This document shows, piece by piece, positions 55,735-64,000 of a stretch of 64,000 nucleotides of DNA (positions within the stretch are counted from its first letter, which is position 1; each line of letters opens with the position of its first letter). A model generated the notes under the pieces. That model was not told where the DNA came from. It ran no database searches and was given only the letters and a program-made list of their open reading frames with translations. Origin of the DNA: Virgibacillus phasianinus (GTDB lineage: Bacteria > Bacillota > Bacilli > Bacillales > Amphibacillaceae); contig NZ_CP022315.1 in the NCBI RefSeq assembly GCF_002216775.1, positions 2,728,001 through 2,792,000 on the forward strand, written 5' to 3'. Both the position numbers and the translations under genes were made by a program.

Positions 55735-56664
55735 ATGCGTAAAATAATTGTTGGTACGAGAAAAAGCAATCTTGCGGTTACCCAGACAAATTGGGTTATT
55801 AATGAGTTAAAAAAGGCTGGCGTTCAAAATGAATTTGAAACAAAAAAGATTGTGACTAAAGGGGATAAAATTCTTGATGTCACGTTATCAAAGGTTGGAG
55901 GTAAAGGACTTTTTGTAAAGGAAATAGAGCAGGCTATGTACGATAAGGAAATAGACTTCGCTGTTCACAGTATGAAGGATATGCCTTCTGTAATGCCTGA
56001 TGGCCTGATTATTTCATCTATACCGAAACGTGCTGATCATCGTGATGCCTATATTGCCAAAAATCATGTGAAATTAAGTGATTTACCTGATGGAGCAATA
56101 GTTGGGACAAGCAGTTTGCGAAGGGCAGCGCAAGTTCTGGCTGAGCGCCCGGATGTAAGGATAAAGTCAGTACGTGGCAATATTGAAACAAGATTGCGCA
56201 AATTGCAAGAGGAAGACTATGACGCTATTATTTTAGCAGTTGCCGGTATGCAACGTGTCGGTTGGAATGAAAGTCTTATTACCGAATACCTAGAACCTGA
56301 AGTTTGTGTACCTGCTGTTGGACAAGGGGCGCTGGCAATCGAGTCCCGTGAGAGTGATGTTGAAGTACAGGAAATGCTTGCAAAAATTAACCATGCTTTT
56401 ACAACCAAAACCGTAACAGCAGAACGGACATTTTTAAAACTTCTAGAAGGAAGCTGCCAAGTACCAATTGCAGGCTACGCTTTTCTTGAGAATGAGGAAC
56501 TTGTTTTAACAGCCCTTGTCGCTAGTGCCGATGGAAAAGTTGTCCTCAAGGAAACAGTCCGCGGAACGGATCCCGAGGCTGTTGGCCGGGAAGCTGCTGA
56601 GAAGCTGATTGACCGCGGTGCGAAAGATATAGTAGATGAGGTGAAAGAGGGGCTTAATGAGTAA
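55735..56664 (+). CDS. hemC: Hydroxymethylbilane synthase
   Basis: A 309-residue enzyme polymerising four porphobilinogens. The dipyrromethane-cofactor Cys lies in [10 protein letters not shown] (near residue 241). [18 protein letters not shown] and [10 protein letters not shown] form the substrate pocket. The ribosome binding site is AAGGAGGAG. The stop TAA shares one base with the hemD ATG. Confidence 0.97.
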   Translation: MRKIIVGTRKSNLAVTQTNWVINELKKAGVQNEFETKKIVTKGDKILDVTLSKVGGKGLFVKEIEQAMYDKEIDFAVHSMKDMPSVMPDGLIISSIPKRADHRDAYIAKNHVKLSDLPDGAIVGTSSLRRAAQVLAERPDVRIKSVRGNIETRLRKLQEEDYDAIILAVAGMQRVGWNESLITEYLEPEVCVPAVGQGALAIESRESDVEVQEMLAKINHAFTTKTVTAERTFLKLLEGSCQVPIAGYAFLENEELVLTALVASADGKVVLKETVRGTDPEAVGREAAEKLIDRGAKDIVDEVKEGLNE

Positions 56665-57431
56665 TGTTACGGGCATTACGGGATAAGCGGATTTTGATTA
56701 CGAGAGAAGAGAATCAGTCTAAGCCGTTTGCCGATTTGGTGGCAGACTTAGGAGGTGTGCCAATTGTCATACCTCTTTTAAAAATTACCTGCAGGCACTA
56801 TAAGGGTGATCCCCACTTGCTTGAACAATTGTCCAACTATCAATGGATTATTTTCACAAGTGCGAATGGTGTTCATTGCTTTTTCGAAGAGTTCAACAGT
56901 AAGACACTGAATGACACTGTCAAATTTGCTGTTGTTGGACATAAAACGGAAATGGCACTAAAACAATACGGAACTACTGCAAGTTTTGTACCTTCTGTGT
57001 ATAATGCGGAGGTAATGGCTATGGAATATATGCAGGAAATAACAATAAATGGACCATTGCTGATTGTCAAAGGGAGCAGGTCACGGATGGTTATCCAGCA
57101 AGCATTTAGCGAAAATGACCTGGCCTTTGATGAACTCGTTATGTATGAAACAACATCAAACACAGAGAACCATTTACTGCTGAACAACACGTTGAAGCAA
57201 GGCAGTCCGGACTTTATCACGTTTACAAGCCCATCGACAGTGGAAGCATTTATGGAATGCGGATGTGATAGACAAGTACAGCAGGCACAACAATTACCCT
57301 GTGTTTGTATCGGGTCGACTACGGAAGAACGTGCAAGGGAGCTAGGTTTTGTTCAAATTCTTGTGCCCAACCAGTTTACAATTGAGGGTATGGTTGAAAA
57401 AATTGCCCATTACATAAAAGAGAAGGGATAG
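56664..57431 (+). CDS. hemD: Uroporphyrinogen-III synthase
   Basis: A 255-residue two-domain enzyme that closes hydroxymethylbilane with inversion of ring D. The family is poorly conserved. ILITREENQSKPFADLVADLGG (in part), the FTSANGVHCFF segment and FTSPSTVEAFMECG are the recognisable pieces. It overlaps hemC by 1 nt and precedes hemB by 6 nt. Confidence 0.92.
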   Translation: MLRALRDKRILITREENQSKPFADLVADLGGVPIVIPLLKITCRHYKGDPHLLEQLSNYQWIIFTSANGVHCFFEEFNSKTLNDTVKFAVVGHKTEMALKQYGTTASFVPSVYNAEVMAMEYMQEITINGPLLIVKGSRSRMVIQQAFSENDLAFDELVMYETTSNTENHLLLNNTLKQGSPDFITFTSPSTVEAFMECGCDRQVQQAQQLPCVCIGSTTEERARELGFVQILVPNQFTIEGMVEKIAHYIKEKG

Positions 57432-57437
57432 ATAGTC

Positions 57438-58418
57438 ATGGCAAATCATTTAAACTTTAAACGGCATCGCAGACTTCGATCATCTGCAACTATGCGTTCA
57501 ATGGTGCGGGAAACGCATCTTCGAAAAGAGGATTTAATATATCCATTCTTTGTTATTGAGGGGGAAGGAATTCGTAATGAAGTTTCGTCAATGCCCGGTG
57601 TATTTCAACTGTCACTTGACAATATTGTTGACGAAATGAAAGAAGTTCGGGATTTAGGAATACCTTCTGTTATCGTTTTTGGCGTTCCAGATGATAAAGA
57701 TGAGAAAGGGACTGGAGCTTTTGTACATGATGGTATTGTACAACAAGCTATTCGTCTGATTAAACAGGAAGTGCCTGAACTACTTATTATTGCTGACACA
57801 TGCTTATGCGAGTTTACATCTCATGGCCATTGCGGAGTTGTTCATAATGGGGATGTTGAAAATGATGAATCATTGACCTTGCTAGCAAAAACAGCTGTTT
57901 CACAAGTAGAAGCTGGCGCGGATATTATTGCGCCATCCAACATGATGGATGGTTTTGTTATCGCAATTCGCAGTGCGCTTGATAAGGCAGGATATACAAA
58001 TATTCCGATTATGTCCTATGCGGTTAAATATTCCTCCGCATTCTATGGTCCATTCCGTGAAGCTGCAGATAGTACACCACAATTCGGTGACAGAAAGACC
58101 TATCAAATGGATCCCGCCAATCGTTTAGAAGCAATTCGCGAGGCAAAGTCAGATATCGAGGAAGGTGCGGACTTTTTAATTGTGAAGCCTGCTCTTTCAT
58201 ACCTTGATGTGGTAAGGGAAATCAGAGATAATTTTCATGCCCCGGTTGTAGCCTACAACGTTAGCGGTGAGTATGCAATGGTTAAAGCAGCTGCACAAAA
58301 TGGCTGGATTGATGAAAAAGCTTTAGTAATGGAAAAACTCACATCAATGAAGCGTGCTGGTGCTGATTTAATCATTACTTATTTTGCAAAAGACGTGGCA
58401 ATTTGGTTAAGCGAATAA
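57438..58418 (+). CDS. hemB: Delta-aminolevulinic acid dehydratase
   Basis: A 326-residue porphobilinogen synthase. The zinc-type Cys cluster is [14 protein letters not shown]. The two active-site lysines lie in [13 protein letters not shown] (near 196) and [11 protein letters not shown] (near 249). ATG in the hem operon, 6 nt after hemD. Length normal. Confidence 0.97.
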   Translation: MANHLNFKRHRRLRSSATMRSMVRETHLRKEDLIYPFFVIEGEGIRNEVSSMPGVFQLSLDNIVDEMKEVRDLGIPSVIVFGVPDDKDEKGTGAFVHDGIVQQAIRLIKQEVPELLIIADTCLCEFTSHGHCGVVHNGDVENDESLTLLAKTAVSQVEAGADIIAPSNMMDGFVIAIRSALDKAGYTNIPIMSYAVKYSSAFYGPFREAADSTPQFGDRKTYQMDPANRLEAIREAKSDIEEGADFLIVKPALSYLDVVREIRDNFHAPVVAYNVSGEYAMVKAAAQNGWIDEKALVMEKLTSMKRAGADLIITYFAKDVAIWLSE

Positions 58419-58446
58419 ATAAAAAATAGTGATGAGGTGAATATGA

Positions 58447-59736
58447 ATGAGACAGTTTAATGAATCAGTAGATGCATATAAAGAAGCGGTGGATATCATG
58501 CCAGGAGGAGTAAATTCCCCTGTTCGCGCATTTAAATCAGTTGGTATGTCACCGATCTTTATGGAATCTGGTAAGGGATCCAAAATTAAAGATATTGATG
58601 GAAATGAATATATTGATTATGTCTTAAGCTGGGGCCCATTAATTCACGGGCATGCGGATGAGCGTGTAGTCGATAAGTTAAAAGAGACTGCTGCAAAAGG
58701 GACAAGCTTTGGCTCCCCTACATTAATAGAAAACAAACTTGCTCAAACAGTAATTGACCGTGTGCCATCCATTGAAATGGTGCGAATGGTTAATTCAGGT
58801 ACAGAAGCAACCATGAGTGCGCTGCGCCTTGCGAGAGGATATACAGGCCGTGATAAAATATTAAAATTTGAAGGTAATTATCACGGACATGGTGACTCAC
58901 TGTTGATTAAAGCAGGGTCAGGTGTAGCAACATTAGGCTTGCCAGACAGTCCGGGAGTGCCTGAATCAATTGCGCAAAATACAATCACTGTTCCGTATAA
59001 TGACATTGAAAGTCTGCGGCTTGCATTTGCTAATTATGGCAGCGAATTAGCAGCCGTAATTGTGGAGCCTGTGTCAGGAAATATGGGTGTTGTTCCACCG
59101 AAAAACGATTTCTTGCAAGAATTACGGTCCATTACAAATGAGCATGGGACTGTTCTTATTTTTGACGAGGTAATGACAGGATTTCGAGTAGATTATGACT
59201 GTGCACAGGGCCATTTTGGTGTAACTCCTGATTTAACCTGTCTTGGTAAGGTAATTGGTGGAGGACTTCCGGTAGGTGCTTACGGGGGTAAACGTGAGAT
59301 AATGGAAAAAATTGCTCCTTCCGGTAACATCTACCAGGCAGGAACGTTATCCGGAAATCCATTGGCAATGGTAGCCGGGTATGAAACGTTACAGGCGTTG
59401 ACCCGCGAGTCTTATTCACAGATCAATGATAAATTGGATCGATTAATTGAAGGGTTTAAACAAGCTGCGATCGACTTTGACATTCCGTTGCACATTAATC
59501 GTGCTGGATCGATGCTTGGAGTGTTCTTCACTAATGAGCCAGTCATTAATTTTGAATGCGCTCAAAAAGCGAATTTGGATTATTTTGCCCAATATTATCG
59601 GGCAATGATAGAAGAAGGCATCTTCCTTCCGCCTTCCCAATTTGAAGGACTGTTTCTTTCAACAGCACACACTGATGAAGATATAGAATTTACTATCAGG
59701 GCAATAAGAAATGCCTTTGCTTCGATAAATAAATAG
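58447..59736 (+). CDS. hemL: Glutamate-1-semialdehyde 2,1-aminomutase
   Basis: A 429-residue PLP enzyme producing 5-aminolevulinate. The PLP lysine lies in [13 protein letters not shown] (near 268). [16 protein letters not shown] and [10 protein letters not shown] are the aminotransferase class III blocks. The ATG follows GATGAGG. Last gene of the hem operon. Confidence 0.97.
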   Translation: MRQFNESVDAYKEAVDIMPGGVNSPVRAFKSVGMSPIFMESGKGSKIKDIDGNEYIDYVLSWGPLIHGHADERVVDKLKETAAKGTSFGSPTLIENKLAQTVIDRVPSIEMVRMVNSGTEATMSALRLARGYTGRDKILKFEGNYHGHGDSLLIKAGSGVATLGLPDSPGVPESIAQNTITVPYNDIESLRLAFANYGSELAAVIVEPVSGNMGVVPPKNDFLQELRSITNEHGTVLIFDEVMTGFRVDYDCAQGHFGVTPDLTCLGKVIGGGLPVGAYGGKREIMEKIAPSGNIYQAGTLSGNPLAMVAGYETLQALTRESYSQINDKLDRLIEGFKQAAIDFDIPLHINRAGSMLGVFFTNEPVINFECAQKANLDYFAQYYRAMIEEGIFLPPSQFEGLFLSTAHTDEDIEFTIRAIRNAFASINK

Positions 59737-59780
59737 GCTTTCTAATAAGATTATTGTTTTTGATAGAAAAACCATAAACT

Positions 59781-59905
59781 CGACATAACAGCAACGCGAT
59801 TTCCGCTTTAATCCACCGCCGCGGAAAGCAACCTAGCGCATTTTTCGTGTTGCTGGTACGTCGCAATTTATATCAATTACGGTGATATTAGCAACAGACT
59901 GTGCG
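59781..59905. repeat. Family III repeat, copy 2
   Basis: CGACATAACAGCA, then GCGGAAAGCAACCTAGCGCA, then TACGTCG and TTATATCAA. It parallels copy 1 at 8018-8092, with about 27 extra bases between the first two modules and about 17 between the second and third. Confidence 0.65.
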
Positions 59906-59933
59906 AAAACATCATAATGAAGGTAATAGGCAG

Positions 59934-59966
59934 CATGTCATCGATTAAATAGGTGGCATGTTTTTT
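59934..59966 (+). terminator. Terminator of the hem operon
   Basis: CATGTCA (59934-59940) and TGGCATG (59954-59960) pair with one wobble, followed by TTTTTT. Confidence 0.6.
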
Positions 59967-59972
59967 GTTACT

Positions 59973-60116
59973 CTGACCAGTCGCCTCCGCTTTTCTTGTC
60001 CAGCTGCAGCTCCTAGAAGCTGCCGTCATAAGCAAATAACACTACGAACGCAAAACCCATGCGTTCTTCGGTTCCTTGCTTATGCGTCCGCTTCTGACCA
60101 GTCGCCTTCGCTTTTC
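59973..60116. repeat. Family II repeat, inverted copy
   Basis: CTGACCAGTCGCCTCCGC (59973) and CTGACCAGTCGCCTTCGC (60094) are direct repeats 121 bp apart. They are reverse complements of the boundary seen at 4530. Between them CATAAGCAA/TTGCTTATG and GAACGC/GCGTTC form a hairpin different from those at 4406-4675. GTCCAGCTGCAGCTCCTAG matches the reverse complement of 4628-4650 closely. Confidence 0.85.
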
Positions 60117-60125
60117 GTTTCTTAT

Positions 60126-60154
60126 TCATATATTCCGACCTTGTTTCATATAGT
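60126..60154 (+). promoter_or_regulatory. Candidate sigma-E promoter of spoVID
   Basis: TCATATA (60126-60132), 14 bp, CATATAGT (60147-60154). Against the sigma-E pattern KMATATT-N14-CATAyAhT this matches 6 of 7 and 7 of 8 positions. spoVID is a sigma-E gene in B. subtilis. Confidence 0.6.
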
Positions 60155-60204
60155 GATATAAAACATATGTTTATTTTTAAGTGTCAGGAAGGAGGAGGGG
60201 TATT

Positions 60205-61299
60205 TTGTCGCAGGATAATGCTGTGTTTAGTTTTGAGTTGAATGAATCACTATATTTTGAACGAGGACAGGGAGTTGATGAAATTCTTGGGATTTCATTG
60301 GAGCCTGAAATATCTATTCAACCATTTAATGACTATATATCAATTAGAGGGGTAATTGAATTAAATGGGAACTATCAAAGGGTGCATGAGGCTGACATAT
60401 GGGAAAATAATCCCGATGACAGTGACGATTTTTCTTCCAAACGTTATGTGGAACAGGTATTTGATGGTGAAAGGGGAGAACTGTCTTTTTCTCACCGTTT
60501 TCCTGTAGAAATCTCTGTTCCAATTTATCGTGTCAATGACATGAACGATGTCACAGTATCAGTTGAATACTTTGATTATGAAATACCTGATCAAAATCAG
60601 CTTCGATTAACATCGGTTATAGCAATTCAGGGGATAAATGACAGTGTTGAAAACCCGGCAAATAGTGAAGTGTCAGAAGAAATTACAGAACAAAAAGAGG
60701 AAGGCTTAGCTTTTAATAAAGAAGATTCATTTCGTTTTGATATAAAAGAACAATTTGCGGAGCCTGAAATAAAGAATGAACAACAGAAGGAAGAAACTGA
60801 GGAATTAGTACGACCGGAAAATACTGTTGAAGTGGAACAGCAAGAAGAGGAACAATATGAAGAGGCACAACGTGAGAAAGAGCCACACGAAGAAGAGAAA
60901 ATAGAAGAACCTTCGGAAGTGGAAGAAGTGGAATTCCACCCATCACAACAGGAAACAAAATTACAGCAACCCCAGTCAACTGCAGAAGACAGGTATGATG
61001 AAGAAGTGGAATTGGTGGAAGAAACCCATAGTAATTCACCCAAGTCATCACTAAAATCAACAGAGAAAAATAAAATGGAAGATACTGATGGGGAGAGAAT
61101 AGATTATTTGTCCAATATATTTAGGGAGGATGAAGAAAGTTACTCGAAAATGAGATTATGTATTGTACAGGACAATGATACGATCGAAACAATTGCAGAG
61201 CGGTACCGAGTTAATCCACTTCAAATTTCCAAACAAAATCATCTGGATGATGAAACGATTAGTGAAGGCCAGTTGCTCTATATTCCATTTAAGCAGTAA
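60205..61299 (+). CDS. spoVID: Spore coat assembly protein SpoVID
   Basis: A 364-residue protein that drives spore encasement by the coat. The beta-rich N-terminal domain (about residues 1-150) is followed by a long Glu/Gln-rich linker (about 160-290). A C-terminal LysM domain begins CIVQDNDTIETIAERY and ends near the stop. The TTG at 60205 follows GGAGGAGGGG. Position after hemL matches B. subtilis. The low-complexity linker is usual for this family. Confidence 0.93.
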   Translation: MSQDNAVFSFELNESLYFERGQGVDEILGISLEPEISIQPFNDYISIRGVIELNGNYQRVHEADIWENNPDDSDDFSSKRYVEQVFDGERGELSFSHRFPVEISVPIYRVNDMNDVTVSVEYFDYEIPDQNQLRLTSVIAIQGINDSVENPANSEVSEEITEQKEEGLAFNKEDSFRFDIKEQFAEPEIKNEQQKEETEELVRPENTVEVEQQEEEQYEEAQREKEPHEEEKIEEPSEVEEVEFHPSQQETKLQQPQSTAEDRYDEEVELVEETHSNSPKSSLKSTEKNKMEDTDGERIDYLSNIFREDEESYSKMRLCIVQDNDTIETIAERYRVNPLQISKQNHLDDETISEGQLLYIPFKQ

Positions 61300-61336
61300 A
61301 ATATTGAAAAAAAGTATTGACAAAAAAATCACCTAT

Positions 61337-61360
61337 CCCCTTGCTGGCTGTGGCAAGGGG
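61337..61360 (+). promoter_or_regulatory. Hairpin covering the ysxE ribosome binding site
   Basis: CCCCTTGC (61337-61344) pairs perfectly with GCAAGGGG (61353-61360) across an 8-nt loop. The right arm overlaps the AAGGGGG that lies 4 nt before the GTG at 61366. It could restrict ysxE translation; there is no T-run, so it is not a terminator. Confidence 0.5.
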
Positions 61361-61365
61361 GTTAA

Positions 61366-62130
61366 GTGTTTTCGAATGCGGGGAATTCTATGGATAACAG
61401 TAAGAGGCTAAATACATATGGGGAAAAGCTAACCATGCCAGAAACATTTCAGAAAATTGGCTACGCCCATCAGGAGACATCCCAAAGCATTTCAATTGAT
61501 AAAGAAAAAGTCCAGGAAAATTTTATGCATTATCATAAAAAATGCATCCAGTTTCAGGAACGATTTGATCAGTATATAGAAGAATTTGAGCAAAAACGGT
61601 ACATGTCACCAGTTGAATTAATGGTTTGTACCCACTATCGTGATATCAATTATTTGTTTAATGAACTGTTTAACCGTATTGAACGATTTAATTCTGAACT
61701 CCTGCAAATTAGCGAATGGAAATATTGCCGTTGTTTTGGCGATAAAAATATTAAGCATTTGTTAGTAAAAAGACATTTGTATAAAAATAGTCATGAACAT
61801 TATTTTAATGGAAGTGCTGTATTGGACGTTGTTGCTATGATTCGATGCCACGTAACGTATTTTGAATGGCAGGATACCGATCTTACAGAAAATTTCGGAG
61901 TATATTTGGAATCAAATCAACTCGAACAAGTTGAATTGGAATTACTGGGAATATATTTACTTGATCCGACTGAATACTTTCAAGCTGTTGAAGATTATGC
62001 GACAAGAGCAACGAGCAAATCCATGATGGAACATACTATTATCCTTAATCGGCTGCACCGTTTTGCAACCGGGATGTTAGGTTGGACCATCAATAACCTA
62101 GCAGCAAAACCAGGCGATTCAGATGATTAA
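61366..62130 (+). CDS. ysxE: Shortened YsxE-like (CotS kinase-fold) spore protein
   Basis: A protein of 254 residues from GTG 61366, or 246 from ATG 61390 behind GCGGGG. The segments MPETFQKIGYAHQ, YMSPVELMVCTHYRD, CFGDKNIKHLLV and LLGIYLLDPTEYFQAVEDY follow the order of the C-terminal part of YsxE/CotS proteins. Those are near 340 residues, so roughly the first 90-100 residues (the N-lobe) are missing. Only 66 bp separate it from spoVID, so the lobe is not hidden upstream. The kinase-like His-Gly motif is altered to CFGD. It is probably a non-catalytic coat-associated protein. Confidence 0.65.
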   Translation: MFSNAGNSMDNSKRLNTYGEKLTMPETFQKIGYAHQETSQSISIDKEKVQENFMHYHKKCIQFQERFDQYIEEFEQKRYMSPVELMVCTHYRDINYLFNELFNRIERFNSELLQISEWKYCRCFGDKNIKHLLVKRHLYKNSHEHYFNGSAVLDVVAMIRCHVTYFEWQDTDLTENFGVYLESNQLEQVELELLGIYLLDPTEYFQAVEDYATRATSKSMMEHTIILNRLHRFATGMLGWTINNLAAKPGDSDD

Positions 62131-62315
62131 ATCCACTCTAAATAAAAGGCTATAAAAATACCAAGTATAATGCCTAATAAAAATACATCAAAAGTGGTCG
62201 GGAAAAATAACGTCCGGATTAGCTGAAAAATTAAAATTGGCAGTGTAACCTTCTCAATTACGCAAATACACTGTCTGCACCATGGTGGAATTTTGTAGCG
62301 ATAGTATCGTGCCAT
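62127..62315 (-). CDS. Small membrane protein, unknown
   Basis: A 62-residue protein starting MARYYRYKIPPWCRQ, then two hydrophobic stretches (about residues 17-33 and 42-60) ending YLEWI. The ATG at 62315 follows GAAGGGTG by 8 nt, a good site; the longer frame upstream has no support. It converges on ysxE with a 4-nt overlap and lies antisense at the start of the valS leader region. I do not recognise a family. The basic, Trp/Cys-containing N-terminus and clean initiation site suggest a real gene. Confidence 0.6.
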   Translation of the reverse strand: MARYYRYKIPPWCRQCICVIEKVTLPILIFQLIRTLFFPTTFDVFLLGIILGIFIAFYLEWI

Positions 62316-62400
62316 TTTTTTCACACCCTTCACATAATTACTTATTTTTATTATAATATGTTTAAAGCAATCATTTTTGTGCAGGATATAGTAATAATAG

Positions 62401-62429
62401 TTGATTTTATAAAGATTAGTGGGTAATAT
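62401..62429 (+). promoter_or_regulatory. Candidate sigma-A promoter of the valS leader
   Basis: TTGATT (62401-62406), 17 bp, TAATAT (62424-62429). Confidence 0.5.
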
Positions 62430-62439
62430 GAATAAATAG

Positions 62440-62690
62440 AAAATAAAAGGCAATGAAATGGGAAGAGTACAAGGTAACACCTAAAGAGAGGGAAATATAA
62501 GCTGAGAATTTCCCAGGCATGTTGACTTGGAATGTCGCCCATGATGCTGCTTCTTTGAAATGATAGTAGAAGAAGCCGGATAAACTCCGTTAACAATATA
62601 GAGTGTGCGGGCCTATTTTGGCTTGCAAACAAAGGTGGTACCACGGAAGCAATCTTTTCGTCCTTTATTGGATGAAAGGATTTTTTTATT
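62440..62690 (+). promoter_or_regulatory. T-box leader of valS
   Basis: The T-box AAAGGTGGTACCACGG lies at 62631-62646. A terminator stem follows (AATCTTTTCGTCC ... GGATGAAAGGATT and a T-run to about 62689). A GGGAAA/TTTCCC stem (about 62490-62515) fits distal stem I. GTT at about 62521-62523 or GTC at about 62534-62536 may be the valine specifier; I could not decide. Uncharged tRNA-Val should induce valS. Confidence 0.9.
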
Positions 62691-62714
62691 TGCAAAAAAT
62701 GGGAGGAAAAAGCA

Positions 62715-64000
62715 ATGTCAGAAAAACCGCAAAGCAGTTTACCGAAAAAGTATGATCCAAAAGCTGTTGAACAAAATCGATATAAATTCTGGGTGGAAGG
62801 GAAATATTTTGAAGCAAAAGGAGATTCGGGCAAGGAGCCCTTCACAATCGTTATCCCCCCGCCAAATGTAACCGGTAAATTACATTTGGGTCATGCCTGG
62901 GATACCGCTATGCAGGATACCATATCACGAATAAAACGGATGCAGGGATATGATGTCCTCTGGTTACCAGGAATGGATCATGCAGGTATTGCTACTCAGG
63001 CTAAAGTTGAAGCGAAGTTAAAAGAGCAGGGTGAGTCACGATACGATCTGGGCCGGGAAAAGTTTGTTGAAAAAGTTTGGGACTGGAAGGAAGAATATGC
63101 TGATTTTATCCGGCAACAATGGGAAAAGCTTGGGCTTGGATTGGATTATTCCCGTGAACGTTTTACGATGGATGAAGGTTTATCTGACGCTGTTCGGGAA
63201 GTTTTTGTTACCCTTTATAATAAAGGTTTAATTTACCGTGGTGAGTATATCATTAACTGGGATCCGAAAACGAAAACAGCACTATCTGATATAGAGGTTA
63301 TTCATAAAGAAATTCAAGGCCATTTTTATCACCTCAGATATCCGATTAAGGATAGTGATGAATTTATAGAAATTGCAACAACACGCCCAGAAACAATGCT
63401 TGGTGATACTGCCGTAGCAGTCCATTCAAAGGATGAACGCTACAAACATTTGGTAGGTAAAAAAGTAATTTTACCAATTGTTGGTCGTGAAATAGACATC
63501 GTCGCCGACGACTACGTTGATCGCGATTTCGGGTCTGGTGCTGTAAAAATCACACCTGCTCATGATCCAAATGATTTTGAAATAGGAAATCGTCATAATC
63601 TTGAACGTGTGCTGGTTATGAATGAAGACGGAACAATGAATAAAAACGCTGGCAAATATCAAGGGCTTAACCGTTTCGATTGCCGCAAACAAATTGTGAA
63701 TGACTTAAAAGAAGCGGGCGTACTATTCAAGATAGAGGATCATACGCATACGGTTGGGCACTCTGAACGCAGTGATGCAGTTGTTGAGCCTTATCTATCA
63801 ACGCAATGGTTTGTTGACATGCAGCCATTGGCAGATGCTTCAGTTGAGATGCAAAATGGGAAAGAAAAGATAAATTTTGTACCAGAACGATTTGAAAATA
63901 CCTATTTGCATTGGATGGATAACATAAGGGATTGGTGTATCTCCAGACAATTATGGTGGGGACACCGGATTCCAGCATGGTATCACAAGGAAACAAATGA
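62715..64000 (+). CDS. valS: Valyl-tRNA synthetase, 3' end cut by window
   Basis: The frame from ATG 62715 (behind GGGAGG) runs open to the window end, giving 428 complete codons of an expected 880 or so. The product begins [19 protein letters not shown]. It carries the class I HIGH motif as [15 protein letters not shown] (near residue 50), [16 protein letters not shown] of the editing domain, and the [12 protein letters not shown] block near the cut. T-box control lies directly upstream. Confidence 0.97.
   Translation, partial: MSEKPQSSLPKKYDPKAVEQNRYKFWVEGKYFEAKGDSGKEPFTIVIPPPNVTGKLHLGHAWDTAMQDTISRIKRMQGYDVLWLPGMDHAGIATQAKVEAKLKEQGESRYDLGREKFVEKVWDWKEEYADFIRQQWEKLGLGLDYSRERFTMDEGLSDAVREVFVTLYNKGLIYRGEYIINWDPKTKTALSDIEVIHKEIQGHFYHLRYPIKDSDEFIEIATTRPETMLGDTAVAVHSKDERYKHLVGKKVILPIVGREIDIVADDYVDRDFGSGAVKITPAHDPNDFEIGNRHNLERVLVMNEDGTMNKNAGKYQGLNRFDCRKQIVNDLKEAGVLFKIEDHTHTVGHSERSDAVVEPYLSTQWFVDMQPLADASVEMQNGKEKINFVPERFENTYLHWMDNIRDWCISRQLWWGHRIPAWYHKETN

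Noticed and set aside
60627-61060. Reverse-strand frames of 115-138 codons opposite spoVID
   Set aside because: They mirror the Glu/Gln-rich linker of spoVID, giving Ser/Cys-rich low-complexity products with no start signals.

Overview
The window is a chromosomal core region of an AT-rich, endospore-forming member of the Bacillaceae. Gene content and order follow the Bacillus subtilis segment ytxC-thrS ... hemAXCDBL-spoVID-ysxE-valS almost gene for gene. Sporulation genes (sspI, gerE, gerM, spoVID, ysxE) place it among spore formers. The lineage is probably a halotolerant genus near Virgibacillus, Oceanobacillus or Lentibacillus; that placement is inference from overall resemblance, not from a search.

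Layout. 1-7.9 kb: ytxC (cut by the window start), T-box-controlled thrS, the L20-autoregulated infC-rpmI-rplT operon, ysdA, a VTT-domain membrane protein, ysdB behind a probable sigma-W promoter, a dimeric dUTPase and the M42 peptidase ysdC. 8.1-12.7 kb: a leftward four-gene ABC-2 exporter module with a large membrane-anchored protein of unknown function, the main accessory block. 12.9-24.6 kb: sspI, ysgA, T-box pheST, rnhC, zapA, yshB, polX, mutS2, yshE. 24.9-30 kb: the fatty-acid beta-oxidation cluster lcfA-fadR-fadB-etfBA with a perfect FadR operator. 30.1-38.8 kb: trxA, uvrC, yslB, sdhCAB, ysmA, gerE, ysmB, racE. 39-42.5 kb: gerM, rph, ysnA, ysnB and two tRNAs (Gly-UCC, Arg-UCU). 42.6-49.9 kb: ysoA, tig, clpX, lonA, ysxC. 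50.4-52.7 kb: an inserted polar amino-acid ABC transporter. 52.8-62.1 kb: ysxD, the haem operon hemAXCDBL behind a PerR-like box, spoVID and a shortened ysxE. 62.1-64 kb: a small antisense membrane protein and T-box-controlled valS, cut by the window end.

Compared with the B. subtilis order recalled from knowledge, this segment lacks lysC (between uvrC and yslB), ilv-leu (between ysnB and ysoA) and lonB (between clpX and lonA). It gains the dUTPase, the ABC-2 module and the amino-acid transporter. Several of these junctions and other intergenic gaps carry dispersed hairpin repeats. At least three families recur inside the window: a family of about 85 bp with five copies, a family of constant boundary motifs flanking different hairpins, and a third family with two copies.

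I found no CRISPR array, insertion sequence, prophage or defence island. The least explained parts are the repeat families, the ABC-2 module with its unknown partner, the YsxE protein that has lost its N-terminal lobe, and two very small membrane proteins.
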